Below, in pieces: positions 18,052 to 26,699 of a stretch of 64,000 nucleotides of DNA. The stretch covers positions 2,530 to 66,529 of the forward strand of contig JAADJC010000057.1 of NCBI GenBank assembly GCA_013151025.1. The letters run 5' to 3'. The notes beneath the pieces are model-generated. The model worked only from the letters and a program-made list of their open reading frames with translations, ran no database searches and was not told the origin of the DNA. Source of the DNA: Acidobacteriota bacterium. GTDB lineage: Bacteria > Acidobacteriota > Holophagae > Thermotomaculales > Thermotomaculaceae. The stretch's first letter is position 1; each line of letters begins with the position of its first letter. Made by a program: the position numbers and the translations under genes.

Positions 18052-19109
18052 AGCACCGCCCCCCGTTTGTAACAACCGAGAAAACGAAAGCGGCTGGTTT
18101 TTTCCCGAACATCTTTCAACACTTTCTGAACCGCGTTATCCCGGTCGTTTCCCAGAAAGTCCAGAAAAAAAACATAGTTTCCCGGACGGCTTCCCATGGG
18201 TACCGATTCAATCCGGGTAAGGTTGATACCCTCCTTCGCAAATGCCTCCAGAATCCCGAACAACGCTCCCGCCTTGTGGGCGGTGGAAAACACGATGGAG
18301 CATTTATCCCCCGGTTTTGCCGCAGCGTTCCCGGAAAGCACCAGGAACCGGGTGACGTTGTCCGGGTGGTCTTCCACTTTTTCTTTAATCACTTCAAGGT
18401 GGTAGAGTTTCGCGCAGGATTCCCCGGCAATGACCGCGGTTCCGCCGGGGCGTTCCCGAAACAGCATTTCCGCCGCCCCGGCGGTGTCGTAGAAGGGCCG
18501 CCCTTCCAGCTTGTGCCGGGTGAGAAACCCCCGGCACTGGGCAAGGGCCTGGGGATGGGAAACCACCACTCGAATATCCCGGTAGTCGGTTTCCGGAAGC
18601 GCCAACAGGAAGTGATGCACCGGAAGCAGAACCTCTCCCACCACGTGAACATTCCGTGTTGCCATCAGTTTGTTAACCTGGGAAACCATTCCCCCCAGCG
18701 AGTTTTCCACCGGAACAATGCCGTAATCCAGAACGCCCGCTTCTACCCCGTCAAATACTTCCGCAAATGATTCCATGGGAATGGATGCCATTCCCGACTG
18801 AAATCGCAGGGCCGCAGCCTCGCTGTTGGCACCATGCTCTCCCTGAAACCCCAGAAGGGGCCGGCCCGCTTCCTGGAGCTTCCGGCTCTCCGCCATGACA
18901 ATGGAGAGCAGGGACCGGCTGAATTCCGGCGTTATCTGCCCATTCGCATACGCCGCAGCAGCCTGCAGAACGGCTTTTTCCCTTTCCTCGTCCAGCACTT
19001 CGTTTTTGAATTTCCGGGATGTCAATGCCAGTTCCATCCGCCGGTTCAAGAGTGCCAGCACCTCGAGATCAATTCGGTCAATCTGTTTTCTTACGCCTTC
19101 CAGGTTCAT
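18048..19109 (-). CDS. pheA: Chorismate mutase / prephenate dehydratase (P-protein)
   Basis: Bifunctional phenylalanine enzyme of 353 residues. Residues 1-85 are an AroQ chorismate mutase (VRKQIDRIDLEVLALLNRRMEL). Residues ~87-270 are the prephenate dehydratase with LGFQGEHGANSEAAAL, GIVPVENSLGG and the catalytic TRF in DNVTRFLVL. The C-terminal ACT domain (GALFGILEAFAKEGINLTRIES) should bind Phe for feedback inhibition. Start and stop overlap aroA and tyrA by four bases each, so translation is coupled. Confidence 0.95.
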   Translation of the reverse strand: MNLEGVRKQIDRIDLEVLALLNRRMELALTSRKFKNEVLDEEREKAVLQAAAAYANGQITPEFSRSLLSIVMAESRKLQEAGRPLLGFQGEHGANSEAAALRFQSGMASIPMESFAEVFDGVEAGVLDYGIVPVENSLGGMVSQVNKLMATRNVHVVGEVLLPVHHFLLALPETDYRDIRVVVSHPQALAQCRGFLTRHKLEGRPFYDTAGAAEMLFRERPGGTAVIAGESCAKLYHLEVIKEKVEDHPDNVTRFLVLSGNAAAKPGDKCSIVFSTAHKAGALFGILEAFAKEGINLTRIESVPMGSRPGNYVFFLDFLGNDRDNAVQKVLKDVREKTSRFRFLGCYKRGAVL

Positions 19110-20389
19110 TTCCAGGCCCCCTTCCCTTTGGATTCCAATTTAATCTTCGCGCCAATTCGCACCAAATCCTCAAAAAAACCAGGATAGGATTTGTCCACAC
19201 ATTCTGCTTCATCAATTTCCACAGGACCGTTGGCATTCAACCCGGAAACTGCCAGCGCCATTGCGATCCGGTGGTCACCTGCCGCCGACACATACCCCCC
19301 TGACAACATCCCGCCAACAACGGTGACAGCGTCATCTGTCACTTTTACATTTGCGCCAAGTCTTCCGAATTCCCGCTTCAATACCCTTGCCCGATCACTT
19401 TCTTTGAATTTAAGCCGGGATGTTCCTGTGATAATCGTTTCCCCATTGCAATGGACCGCCAATGCCACCAGCGCAGGAACCATGTCAGGATATTCAGTTA
19501 CATCAAATTGAAATCCATCCAGATGATCCCGGGAAACCGTCACTGAGTCACCGGAAATAGAAACAGATGCCCCGGCCTGTTCCAGTACATTGAGAATTGT
19601 CCGGTCACCCTGAAGGGAATCCTGAGAAAGTCCTGTCACCGTTACCGGGCCGCCGATGGCTCCGGCAACAAATAAAGCTGTTGCCGCTGACCAGTCTCCC
19701 GGCACAGTAAACTCCGAACAGTGAAGCCGCTGATGCCCCGGTGAACGGAATATCAGAAGTTCCTCTTCCTCTACCTGCCAACAGATACCAAATGACTCCA
19801 GAACTGACAGGGTCATATCCACGTAAGGACGGCTTGCAAGGCCGGAAACCCGGATTTCGCTGTTTTCAGGACAGCCTGGCAAGGCAATGAGCAGACCGCT
19901 CAGAAACTGAGAAGTTACTGTACCTTCTACGTCAACCTTTCCGCCGTGGAGCGGGCCGTTGATATGAACCGGGGGAAGGTTATTTTTCGACTCAAAGGAC
20001 ACACCAAGCTGGCGGAAAGAGTTTCCCATCATTCCAACGGGCCTGTGACAAAGTGTCCCCGAAGCTTCAATAATCACCGAAAACGGAAGCCTTGCCGCAA
20101 CAGGGGCGAACATCCGTAAAGAAAGCCCGGATTCACCAGCATTGAGGATGTTTCCGGGATCATGACAACCGGGGCGAATGGTCACATTCTTCCCTTTTCT
20201 GTCAACATCCGCTCCCAGATCAGCAGCCAATTTCAAAGACACATGGCCATCGTCTGACAGAGATGGATTTTGAATGATTGTTTCGGTATCCGAAAGTACC
20301 GCGCAGGCTACCACCCGTTGCATGAACGACTTGGATGCAGGCGCATGGACCCTACCCGAAACCATCCCCGGGGAAACGCTACCACGCAT
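19106..20389 (-). CDS. aroA: EPSP synthase
   Basis: 3-phosphoshikimate 1-carboxyvinyltransferase, 427 residues. [15 protein letters not shown] is the substrate loop; [15 protein letters not shown] corresponds to the LGNAGTxxR motif but has Glu-Ser in place of Ala/Thr; RLKFKESDR and [11 protein letters not shown] are conserved. The changed NAGESG residues deserve a look because this loop binds the phosphate and affects inhibitor sensitivity, although GES is seen in some natural enzymes. It overlaps aroF by 11 bases and pheA by ATGA. Confidence 0.94.
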   Translation of the reverse strand: MRGSVSPGMVSGRVHAPASKSFMQRVVACAVLSDTETIIQNPSLSDDGHVSLKLAADLGADVDRKGKNVTIRPGCHDPGNILNAGESGLSLRMFAPVAARLPFSVIIEASGTLCHRPVGMMGNSFRQLGVSFESKNNLPPVHINGPLHGGKVDVEGTVTSQFLSGLLIALPGCPENSEIRVSGLASRPYVDMTLSVLESFGICWQVEEEELLIFRSPGHQRLHCSEFTVPGDWSAATALFVAGAIGGPVTVTGLSQDSLQGDRTILNVLEQAGASVSISGDSVTVSRDHLDGFQFDVTEYPDMVPALVALAVHCNGETIITGTSRLKFKESDRARVLKREFGRLGANVKVTDDAVTVVGGMLSGGYVSAAGDHRIAMALAVSGLNANGPVEIDEAECVDKSYPGFFEDLVRIGAKIKLESKGKGAWK

Positions 20390-21269
20390 ATTCCCTCACT
20401 CTTCCCTTTTCAGATCCTTCCAACGCAATTTCCTTTCCAGCATGCACATCGTTTTCATGGATTGTCCCATTCAGTGCATCTTTCAAGCGGTTGACATCAG
20501 CCATCAGGCTGTCGAACTGCTCCGGCAAAAGTGCCTGGGGGCCATCGCTCATTGCATGTTCCGGGTCATGATGAACCTCCACCATCAAACCGTCCGCACC
20601 GACAGCCACTGCTGCCATTGCCATAGGTTGAATCAGTTCCACACGCCCTGTTCCATGCGTCGGATCCACAAAAACCGGCAGGTGAGACAGTTCTTTCATT
20701 GCCGGTACCGCACTCAAATCCAGCGTGTTCCGTGTCCATGGTTCAAAGGTTCGAATCCCCCGTTCACAGAGTATGACATCAGGGTTTCCGGCATCCAGAA
20801 TGTATTCTGCACAATTCAGCCATTCGGCATAGGTTGCGAACATTCCCCGTTTCAACATCACTGGTTTTCCCACCTTTCCAATCTCCTTCAACAGCGAAAA
20901 ATTCTGCATATTCCGCGCTCCCACCTGCAATATGTCTACGTACTCACTGACCCATCCCACGTCCCGGGTATCCAGCACCTCGGTAATCACCGGCAGGCCA
21001 GTCTCCGTCCTCGCCTTTGCAAGTATTTTCAAGCCCTCCAGCCCCAGCCCCTGGAAAGAGTACGGAGAAGTTCTGGGCTTGAACGCGCCGCCCCGAAGTA
21101 ACCCGGCACCCGCACGCTTCACTGCCCGGGCAATAGTCAGCGTCTGCTCTTCACTCTCCACACTGCACGGCCCTGCAATAATCGTCAAATCCTGCCCGAT
21201 CCTGAGCTCACCGACCCGGATCACGGTTCGGGAACCATCCATCCTTCCCGCCAGTTTCAGATGATTCAT
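20379..21269 (-). CDS. aroF: 3-deoxy-7-phosphoheptulonate synthase (KdsA-like class)
   Basis: First enzyme of the shikimate pathway, joining PEP and erythrose 4-phosphate. The 296-residue protein belongs to the short AroA-beta/KdsA-like type: [51 protein letters not shown] and VDPTHGTGR are all present. No fused ACT or mutase domain is seen, so flux control may rest on transcription, consistent with the attenuator directly upstream. GGGGGAAAGG lies before the ATG. Confidence 0.94.
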   Translation of the reverse strand: MNHLKLAGRMDGSRTVIRVGELRIGQDLTIIAGPCSVESEEQTLTIARAVKRAGAGLLRGGAFKPRTSPYSFQGLGLEGLKILAKARTETGLPVITEVLDTRDVGWVSEYVDILQVGARNMQNFSLLKEIGKVGKPVMLKRGMFATYAEWLNCAEYILDAGNPDVILCERGIRTFEPWTRNTLDLSAVPAMKELSHLPVFVDPTHGTGRVELIQPMAMAAVAVGADGLMVEVHHDPEHAMSDGPQALLPEQFDSLMADVNRLKDALNGTIHENDVHAGKEIALEGSEKGRVREYAW

Positions 21270-21286
21270 TTTAACCTTTCCCCCTT

Positions 21287-21322
21287 AAAAGAAAAAGGGC
21301 CATGAATTTTCATTCACGGCCC
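21287..21322 (-). terminator. Attenuator terminator upstream of aroF
   Basis: On the minus strand GGGCCGTGAAT and ATTCATGGCCC form an 11-base stem (one G-U) around a GAAA loop, followed by TTTTTCTTTT. It ends about 18 bases before the aroF start, leaving room only for the ribosome binding site. This fits a rho-independent attenuator (strands 3 and 4). Confidence 0.85.
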
Positions 21323-21326
21323 ATTA

Positions 21327-21363
21327 CAAAAAATGGACCGTGCGGCTTATCACCGCACGGTCC
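21327..21363 (-). terminator. First leader hairpin (pause/terminator)
   Basis: On the minus strand GGACCGTGCGG and CCGCACGGTCC form a perfect 11-base stem with a seven-base loop, followed by ATTTTTTG. Its downstream arm (CACGGTCC) can instead pair with the upstream arm of the next hairpin (GGGCCGTG), giving the antiterminator expected of ribosome-mediated attenuation. Confidence 0.75.
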
Positions 21364-21389
21364 GAAAACCTTACACTAACGGCGACAAC

Positions 21390-21455
21390 CTACCTGTTAA
21401 AATAAAAATAATAAAAGTAAAACTGTCTGCCAAAAGTGCTGTTCACCATCTTCAT
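21390..21455 (-). CDS. Phe/Tyr leader peptide of aromatic operon
   Basis: A 21-codon frame starting MKMVNSTFGR and continuing QFYFYYFYFNR before TAG. Eight consecutive codons are TTT/TAC/TAT (Phe or Tyr), nine aromatic residues in all. It sits just ahead of two mutually exclusive hairpins and then aroF-aroA-pheA-tyrA, exactly the genes whose products are Phe and Tyr. Ribosome stalling on these codons when charged tRNA-Phe or tRNA-Tyr is scarce should favour the antiterminator. An in-frame ATG four codons upstream is an alternative start. No Shine-Dalgarno is visible and the -10 box is 7 bases away, so it may be read from a leaderless transcript. Confidence 0.85.
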   Translation of the reverse strand: MKMVNSTFGRQFYFYYFYFNR

Positions 21456-21462
21456 GGCGAGA

Positions 21463-21490
21463 AGCATACCATACAACAGAACAAAGTCAA
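21463..21490 (-). promoter_or_regulatory. Promoter of aromatic operon
   Basis: Minus-strand TTGACT (21485-21490) and TATGCT (21463-21468) separated by 16 bases. Transcription would begin at or within two bases of the leader-peptide ATG. Confidence 0.6.
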
Positions 21491-21521
21491 AAAAATCAAA
21501 GAAGTAGGCGTTGGGACAGGA

Positions 21522-21660
21522 CGGCGCAGAGCGCCGAATGTTAAATGTTAAATGAAGGAAAACAAGGAAAAAGAGGTCAACTCCCTATCCCTGTTTTTGT
21601 CACTCATCACCCTTCACCCATTACTTCTTTTGTCACCCGTCACTTCTTTTGTGTTTTTTC
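21522..21660. repeat. Hairpin with heptamer arrays
   Basis: Perfect hairpin CGGCGC-AGA-GCGCCG (21522-21536), then AATGTTA units (21537-21554), then after a purine-rich stretch a second array of TCACCCT/TCACCCA/TTACTTC-like seven-mers (about 21600-21655) reaching the 3' end of the next minus-strand gene. Confidence 0.65.
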
Positions 21661-21923
21661 AGAACGACCCGTATTGCAATCCAGGGTATCAGGAAGAAAA
21701 TAAATATGATAATTTTCAGAAAAGCCGTTCCATAATAATACATCAGAACAAATTCGTGCTTTGATATACCAAACATCATCGAATGGGCCTGGAAAGCTGC
21801 ATCTCCTGCCACCATGAATGTCAGCAGAGATACAGCTAAGAGGACAACAGAATACCAGAAACAGCGAATCAGAATTTCAGCAAGATAATCAAGGGTGGCT
21901 GAACCATTAGTTGAATTTATCAT
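21633..21923 (-). CDS. Small membrane protein, DUF6868-like
   Basis: 96 residues with two membrane helices (ILIRCFWYSVVLLAVSLL and LKIIIFIFFLIPWIAI). The middle part FGISKHEFVLMYYYGTAFLK and the closing IPWIAIRVV resemble the DUF6868 family of unknown function. The ATG at 21923 is preferred since GGAGG precedes it; an ATG twelve bases upstream overlaps that site. The C-terminal basic residues are encoded by DNA that merges with the heptamer array. It lies between a c-di-GMP enzyme and the aromatic operon. Confidence 0.6.
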   Translation of the reverse strand: MINSTNGSATLDYLAEILIRCFWYSVVLLAVSLLTFMVAGDAAFQAHSMMFGISKHEFVLMYYYGTAFLKIIIFIFFLIPWIAIRVVLKKHKRSDG

Positions 21924-21958
21924 TTTCTCCTCCATTATGAATTAATTCTGCCGTTTTA

Positions 21959-23992
21959 TCAGCGCAAAAGCATCTTTTCTATTTCGTCGACGGAAATGGG
22001 GGGTGAAACAAGAAACCCCTGTATCTCATCACAACCGGCTTCTTTGAGAAAGGCCAGTTGGTCCTCTGTTTCCACGCCTTCTACCACGATTCTGAGCCCC
22101 AGTTCCCGACTCAACTGGACCAGAAAGCGAATAATGGAACGGCTTCCCGGGTCTGTTATCACATCCTGAACAAATGACTGATCAATTTTTAAGGTGTCAA
22201 TGGGAAGCATTCGAAGGTAATTCAATGAAGAGTACCCAGTCCCAAAATCATCCAGAGCGATGCGCACTCCCAGTTTTCGAATTCTCCGCATTACGCTGAC
22301 TGCCTGACGAACATCCTGAATCACTGCGGACTCTGTTAATTCCAGTTCAAGTTCCCCTGGCTCCAGGCCATTTGTTTCAAGAAAGCCATGAACCTGGTTC
22401 ACCAGGTCGCTTCTGAAAAGCTGTCTCGCCGATACATTCAGAGAAATCATCCGCATTGGAACATTCCCACGTTTCCACTTTCCCAACTGACGGCAGGCTT
22501 CTTCCAGAACCCATTTCCCGATGGGAAGGATGAGATCCATTTCCTCTGCCAGCGGGATAAACGTGGAAGGCAGCAATTGCCCGGATTTCGGGTGCGCCCA
22601 CCTCACCAGACATTCTGCAGAATAAATCGCGTCATCTTTCATATTCAGTATTGGCTGAAAGTTCAACTCGAACTCTTCGTCTTTCACCGCCCTAAACAGC
22701 TCGGTTTTCATCCGGAAATGGCCCGCCATTTCTCCTTCCAGTCGCCTGGAATAAACTTTCCACTGATTGTGGCCCTGGGACTTTGCCGCGTGCATAGCAA
22801 TATCCGCATCCTTCAGCAGGCCTTCTACGTCTTCTCCATCCTTCGGAAAGCGTGCAATCCCAAGCCCCACCGTCTGGTAAGCCGCACCGAAATCTGTCAG
22901 GAATGATGGCGCGAAAAGGGCAATCAAACCTTCCGCAAATTCTGTAATTTCCTCCACCGTTTTTACCCGTGAGTTCAATATCGCAAACTCATCTCCACTG
23001 AGCCGAGCTACCGTCATCTCCTTCCCGGCAAAGTCTTTCAGTCTTTCCCCCACCTGTTGAATCATTGCGTCTCCCAGCATATGTCCATACGTTCGATTGA
23101 TGAGATTGAAAGCATCCAGATCCAATACAGCAATCGCTCCCCTTCCACCCTCTTTTCCTGCACGGCTGATTTCTTTTTGGGCCAGACGTCGGAAATGATT
23201 CCGGTTTGGCAACCCGGTGAGAACATCCCTCCTGGACAGGTACTGCATGAATTCCTGATTTTGCTTTGTGCGGGTAATGTCCTGAAAAACAGCCATAACA
23301 CGCTCCAATCGGCCCTGTCCTCCTCGCATGCCAATCATCACCAGTTGCTGCGGATAGTCCATTCCTCCCTTTCTGGTTGCCCAGATTTCGCCTTCCCAGT
23401 ACCCTTCCTGCTCCAATTGGCGCCACATGGCCTGTACATCTTTTCGTTTGGTTTTCGCAGATTTCATAAAAACGGGATTTTTGCCAATGAGGTCCGAAGG
23501 GGCGTAGCCGGTGATTGCTGTTACAGCCGCATTACAGTAAAGCACCCTTGGGACAGAATCCATCACAACAATGCCATTGGGTAAGCGCTGAAAAAGCGTA
23601 TCTGCGACACGCACATGTTCCTGCAGATGGGCAAGCTCTTTCATGTCTTCAGCAAGTATCAGTACGGTATTCTGACATGCGTCCGGTAAGAACGTCAGCG
23701 ACCATCGGCCATATTCCCCGGCATGGGCCACCTCCACCGCCTTCCCTTCGGACAAGACCTGGTTCACCTGTTCCCGCCATTTTTTTTTCAGATATAACCC
23801 GACATCTTCCTGAAGATCCACAAGAAAGTGCAGGGTTTCAAGGGGAAAACTGAGTGGCGCCTCCGGCTGGCGGATTCCCCGTACATCACATATCAGGCTT
23901 TCTTTATCCACACGAAGCGCGATTTTTCTGAGGTAATGGAGTTCGGTGCCGAAAAAATTCAGTTTCAATGGAATTCCATGGTCTTCCGCCAT
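21959..23992 (-). CDS. PAS-GGDEF-EAL c-di-GMP enzyme
   Basis: 677-residue cytoplasmic signalling protein. Order: an N-terminal region without clear family, a PAS domain around residues 125-245 (PNGIVVMDSVPRVLYCNAAVTAITGY), a GGDEF domain with SGDEF at the active site, and an EAL domain. The phosphodiesterase residues look intact (ECLVRW in place of EALxRW, ELTESAV, DDFGTGYSSL, LKIDQSFV, VEGVET, IQGFLVS), so PDE activity is likely; cyclase activity is possible. The ATG at 23992 has a weak GGGGGTG; an in-frame TTG lies 24 bases upstream. Confidence 0.88.
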   Translation of the reverse strand: MAEDHGIPLKLNFFGTELHYLRKIALRVDKESLICDVRGIRQPEAPLSFPLETLHFLVDLQEDVGLYLKKKWREQVNQVLSEGKAVEVAHAGEYGRWSLTFLPDACQNTVLILAEDMKELAHLQEHVRVADTLFQRLPNGIVVMDSVPRVLYCNAAVTAITGYAPSDLIGKNPVFMKSAKTKRKDVQAMWRQLEQEGYWEGEIWATRKGGMDYPQQLVMIGMRGGQGRLERVMAVFQDITRTKQNQEFMQYLSRRDVLTGLPNRNHFRRLAQKEISRAGKEGGRGAIAVLDLDAFNLINRTYGHMLGDAMIQQVGERLKDFAGKEMTVARLSGDEFAILNSRVKTVEEITEFAEGLIALFAPSFLTDFGAAYQTVGLGIARFPKDGEDVEGLLKDADIAMHAAKSQGHNQWKVYSRRLEGEMAGHFRMKTELFRAVKDEEFELNFQPILNMKDDAIYSAECLVRWAHPKSGQLLPSTFIPLAEEMDLILPIGKWVLEEACRQLGKWKRGNVPMRMISLNVSARQLFRSDLVNQVHGFLETNGLEPGELELELTESAVIQDVRQAVSVMRRIRKLGVRIALDDFGTGYSSLNYLRMLPIDTLKIDQSFVQDVITDPGSRSIIRFLVQLSRELGLRIVVEGVETEDQLAFLKEAGCDEIQGFLVSPPISVDEIEKMLLR

Positions 23993-24314
23993 CTGAACAC
24001 CCCCGGAAACAGGCAATCAAAAGAATCACGACCCGTGCTTTCCTTCAATGCTTCATTCGTTAACTGAACGCTGAATTCAGTATAGCACACACGGCGACCC
24101 GCACCGGATGTTAGATGACAGGACAGGGAAACCGGATAAGCCCAAGTCCCAAACTTGTTACCAGTACCCGGCTTTTCCCATCTATCAGAACACTGAATAC
24201 CCTTTTTAAAGATGGGACCAGGTCCCACAGGTCCCAAACTTGACAAACTCTTTCCCCGGCCTGCGAAGCAGCCAGGCCTTTAACTTTCCGGATAAAAAAA
24301 CTACAATTCCGCAG
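23993..24314. other. Intergenic region with repeat debris
   Basis: No gene supported. It contains GGATGTTAGATGACAGG (about 24097), a short relative of the heptamer arrays, and two similar GGGACCAGGTCCCA / CAGGTCCCAAACTTG segments near 24211-24243. Confidence 0.45.
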
Positions 24315-24557
24315 CTCCAGTCCGGGGAGGGAGTGTACAGCTCAGGTGTACACGCACCGACCAACGGATGGAACGCGACGGAATTGGGCCAGATGTGTGC
24401 GTTGGGGGCCCAGGGGAACGAACGAGGAGCAGTCCATGCGTACGTGACGAGGAGTGCAGGGAGTGAACGCTTGCAGATGGCCCGAGACTTGAGCGTTAAT
24501 GGGAAGGAGGAGGAAAGGCTTGCCCTCATAACTGACATACGCATTCCCTCAGTTGCA
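24315..24557. other. GC-rich structured region of unknown nature
   Basis: Starts with CTCCAGTCCGGGG, the complement of a stretch beside repeat copy A. It contains hairpin potential, e.g. GTGTACA...TGTACAC (24332-24352) and GGGCC...GGCCC (about 24388-24412). Open frames run through it on both strands, but none has a ribosome binding site or a recognisable product. It may be a structured RNA or a decayed mobile element. Confidence 0.35.
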
Positions 24558-24680
24558 GTTCCCAGGCCCCGCGTAGTGGATGCCGGGGACGCAAAGGATT
24601 CACGGCTTATGTGAAGGACTGCAGCGTTTCCGGTAGCCAATAGGTGACGGTACGTCACCGGAAACAGCAACTGATTCCGG
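24558..24680. repeat. 120-bp interspersed repeat, copy B
   Basis: Second copy of the element at 17141-17263 in the same orientation. The hairpin here is GGTGACG-GTA-CGTCACC (24643-24659), different in sequence from copy A but perfectly paired at the same place. It also ends just after the stop of a minus-strand gene (macrodomain protein). Confidence 0.75.
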
Positions 24681-24688
24681 CCAATGCG

Positions 24689-25240
24689 TTAATGCAACTC
24701 ATTTTGCAAAAACTCATACACGGAATTGTAGATTTCCAGATCAGTGTCGGAAAACAGCTCCATTATTACTTTTATGGGCTTCCCATGAATTTTCAGAAAA
24801 TTCACGATAGTCGCAAGGGCAATCTTTGCCGCAGCCGTTATCGGGTAGCCATAAATACCGGTGCTGATGGAGGGAAACGCGATTGTCTCAATCCCGTTTT
24901 TCAATGCCAGGTTCAACGATTCCCGATAGCACGATGAAAGCAGCTGTGCAGCTTCCTCCGGTTCATGGGCATGGTAAACTGGCCCCACGGTGTGGATCAC
25001 GTGCCCTGCCGGCAGCTGATATCCCCCGGTCATCTTTGCCATTCCGGTTTCACAACCGCCAAGGACCGCACATTCTACCGCCAGCTCCGGTCCGGCAGCC
25101 TGGTGAATCGCCCCGCACACGCCTCCACCGTGGGACAGTGCGGGATTGGCCGAATTGACAATGGCGGTCACCGGTTCCTGCGTGATGTCCCCCCGTTTCA
25201 ATATCAGTTCGCACCTGTTAATGGTATATGTGTATTCCAT
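24689..25240 (-). CDS. Macrodomain protein (O-acetyl-ADP-ribose deacetylase-like)
   Basis: 183 residues covering one macrodomain, which binds ADP-ribose and in this subgroup often deacetylates O-acetyl-ADP-ribose or removes ADP-ribose from proteins. Diagnostic segments: GDITQEPVTAIVNSANPALSHGGGVCGAI, the AG..L region, HVIHTVGPVY and AFPSISTGIYGYP. The ATG at 25240 follows GGGAGGG by about seven bases. It lies between two c-di-GMP enzymes on the same strand; a shared function is not evident. Confidence 0.9.
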   Translation of the reverse strand: MEYTYTINRCELILKRGDITQEPVTAIVNSANPALSHGGGVCGAIHQAAGPELAVECAVLGGCETGMAKMTGGYQLPAGHVIHTVGPVYHAHEPEEAAQLLSSCYRESLNLALKNGIETIAFPSISTGIYGYPITAAAKIALATIVNFLKIHGKPIKVIMELFSDTDLEIYNSVYEFLQNELH

Positions 25241-25263
25241 ATGTATTCCCTCCCGACCCAATA

Positions 25264-26481
25264 CTATCGATTTCCGGTTTTTCCTCCCCGAATTCGAATG
25301 GAGGTGGAAGAGTCTCTGCGACGAAGAGATTTGTTTTCGTACATAGAGGAATCGGCCATGGCAAGCGCTTCATCTATCGGCGTATCCCCTCCAAATTCGC
25401 TGATTCCCGCAGATATGAAAATCGGTATTCCATTCTCATCCGGTACTGCCAGTAACTCCCGCAGGCGGGCTATCCTCTCTTTTGCATCTTTATGTGAAAG
25501 GCCGAAGGCGACAGCAAGGAATTCATCTCCCCCCATGCGGAACAGTCCGTCTTCAGCCCGAAAAACCTGACGCATCATGTCCGCTACCCTTCGAAGGGAA
25601 AGGTCCCCCGCAGCATGCCCCCAGTTGTCGTTCACAGACTTGAATTTGTCCACGTCCATAAAAATAAGGATTCCGGTTGTCCCGGAAAGATCCCCCATGA
25701 ACCCACGGAATTTACGGCGATTATATAAACCGGTAAGAGGGTCCGCATCCACAAGGTTCCGCAAGGCCTGCTGGCTGAATTCCAGCCTCTTGTTAGCTTC
25801 CCACATTTCATCCATGGCACGAAGTCCAGCCGCCAGCAGACAGGCCAGACCCACGGCAAATTCGAAAATAGCATCGACAAAGGAGATATGGCTCATGTAA
25901 TCGGGAGCAACTCTCCCCCAGAAAACCGGAAGCAAAACCAGTGAATGATGGAGAAACCATACCGCATCCAGAATCAGGATAGATGCAAGGATTCTTACTC
26001 CCTTGAATTTATCATGGGAAAGTGCGTCCAGACTCGCCACCATCAGTAGAAGCCCCAATGCAAAATAAACAGCGATCTGGATAAATATCACGTTTCCGTT
26101 CAATACAAACAACAGAAGTATCCACCCTCCAATCAGCCAATACAGCCAACGGGGTACAACTCCTTCCATGGCAAATGAAGCCCTACGATACTGATATAGT
26201 CCCAATACCATAAATAAACCGAACAGGAGCTTGGCAACCCCGTATCCCACATAAACAGTAACGACGCGAAAGGAAGTTATATTGATTCCCACCGCATGGT
26301 ACACAAATATCATGGCCAACGCGTCCATGGCCCAGGCCAGGGTCCAGGTTAACAATACCTTTCGTCTTGTTAAGGCCCAGGCCACTGCAAAAAAGGCAAA
26401 TAAAACAAAAATTACGCCACCCTGTACAGTGATAGACCACCTGGAAAGTACCATTCCAACAAGATCCGGAGTGCCGGTCAT
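25264..26481 (-). CDS. Membrane diguanylate cyclase
   Basis: 405 residues. The N-terminal half is a block of about seven to eight hydrophobic helices acting as a probable membrane sensor; a C-terminal GGDEF domain follows (DPLTGLYNRRKF, FMDVDKFKSVND, GHAAGD, FRMGGDEFLAV). The active-site GGDEF is intact and an RxxD product-inhibition site (RAED) lies exactly five residues before it, so it should make c-di-GMP and be feedback-inhibited. The ATG at 26481 with GGGGGAG upstream is preferred over a start 27 codons earlier. Confidence 0.87.
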   Translation of the reverse strand: MTGTPDLVGMVLSRWSITVQGGVIFVLFAFFAVAWALTRRKVLLTWTLAWAMDALAMIFVYHAVGINITSFRVVTVYVGYGVAKLLFGLFMVLGLYQYRRASFAMEGVVPRWLYWLIGGWILLLFVLNGNVIFIQIAVYFALGLLLMVASLDALSHDKFKGVRILASILILDAVWFLHHSLVLLPVFWGRVAPDYMSHISFVDAIFEFAVGLACLLAAGLRAMDEMWEANKRLEFSQQALRNLVDADPLTGLYNRRKFRGFMGDLSGTTGILIFMDVDKFKSVNDNWGHAAGDLSLRRVADMMRQVFRAEDGLFRMGGDEFLAVAFGLSHKDAKERIARLRELLAVPDENGIPIFISAGISEFGGDTPIDEALAMADSSMYENKSLRRRDSSTSIRIRGGKTGNR

Positions 26482-26699
26482 AAACTCCCCCTGAAAATTA
26501 AAGACCTGTATTCTTTTGCTTTCAATACATGAACATTTTCCCAGCTTCTCATTATTCGCCATCCATCATTTATTAATACAAAGATTGTACCATAGCGATG
26601 GGACAATCAAACCATATCATCCGGGGAAATTCAGCATCCTTTCCCACGCCGCTTAGTGGTAGAATGAAATGGAAGTCAATCCGGCAATGGAGTCGAAAA

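Noticed and set aside
24206-24670. Open frames of 124 and 154 codons on opposite strands
   Set aside because: They run through repeat copy B and the structured segment. No ribosome site and no recognisable protein; copy A of the repeat has stop codons in the matching frame.
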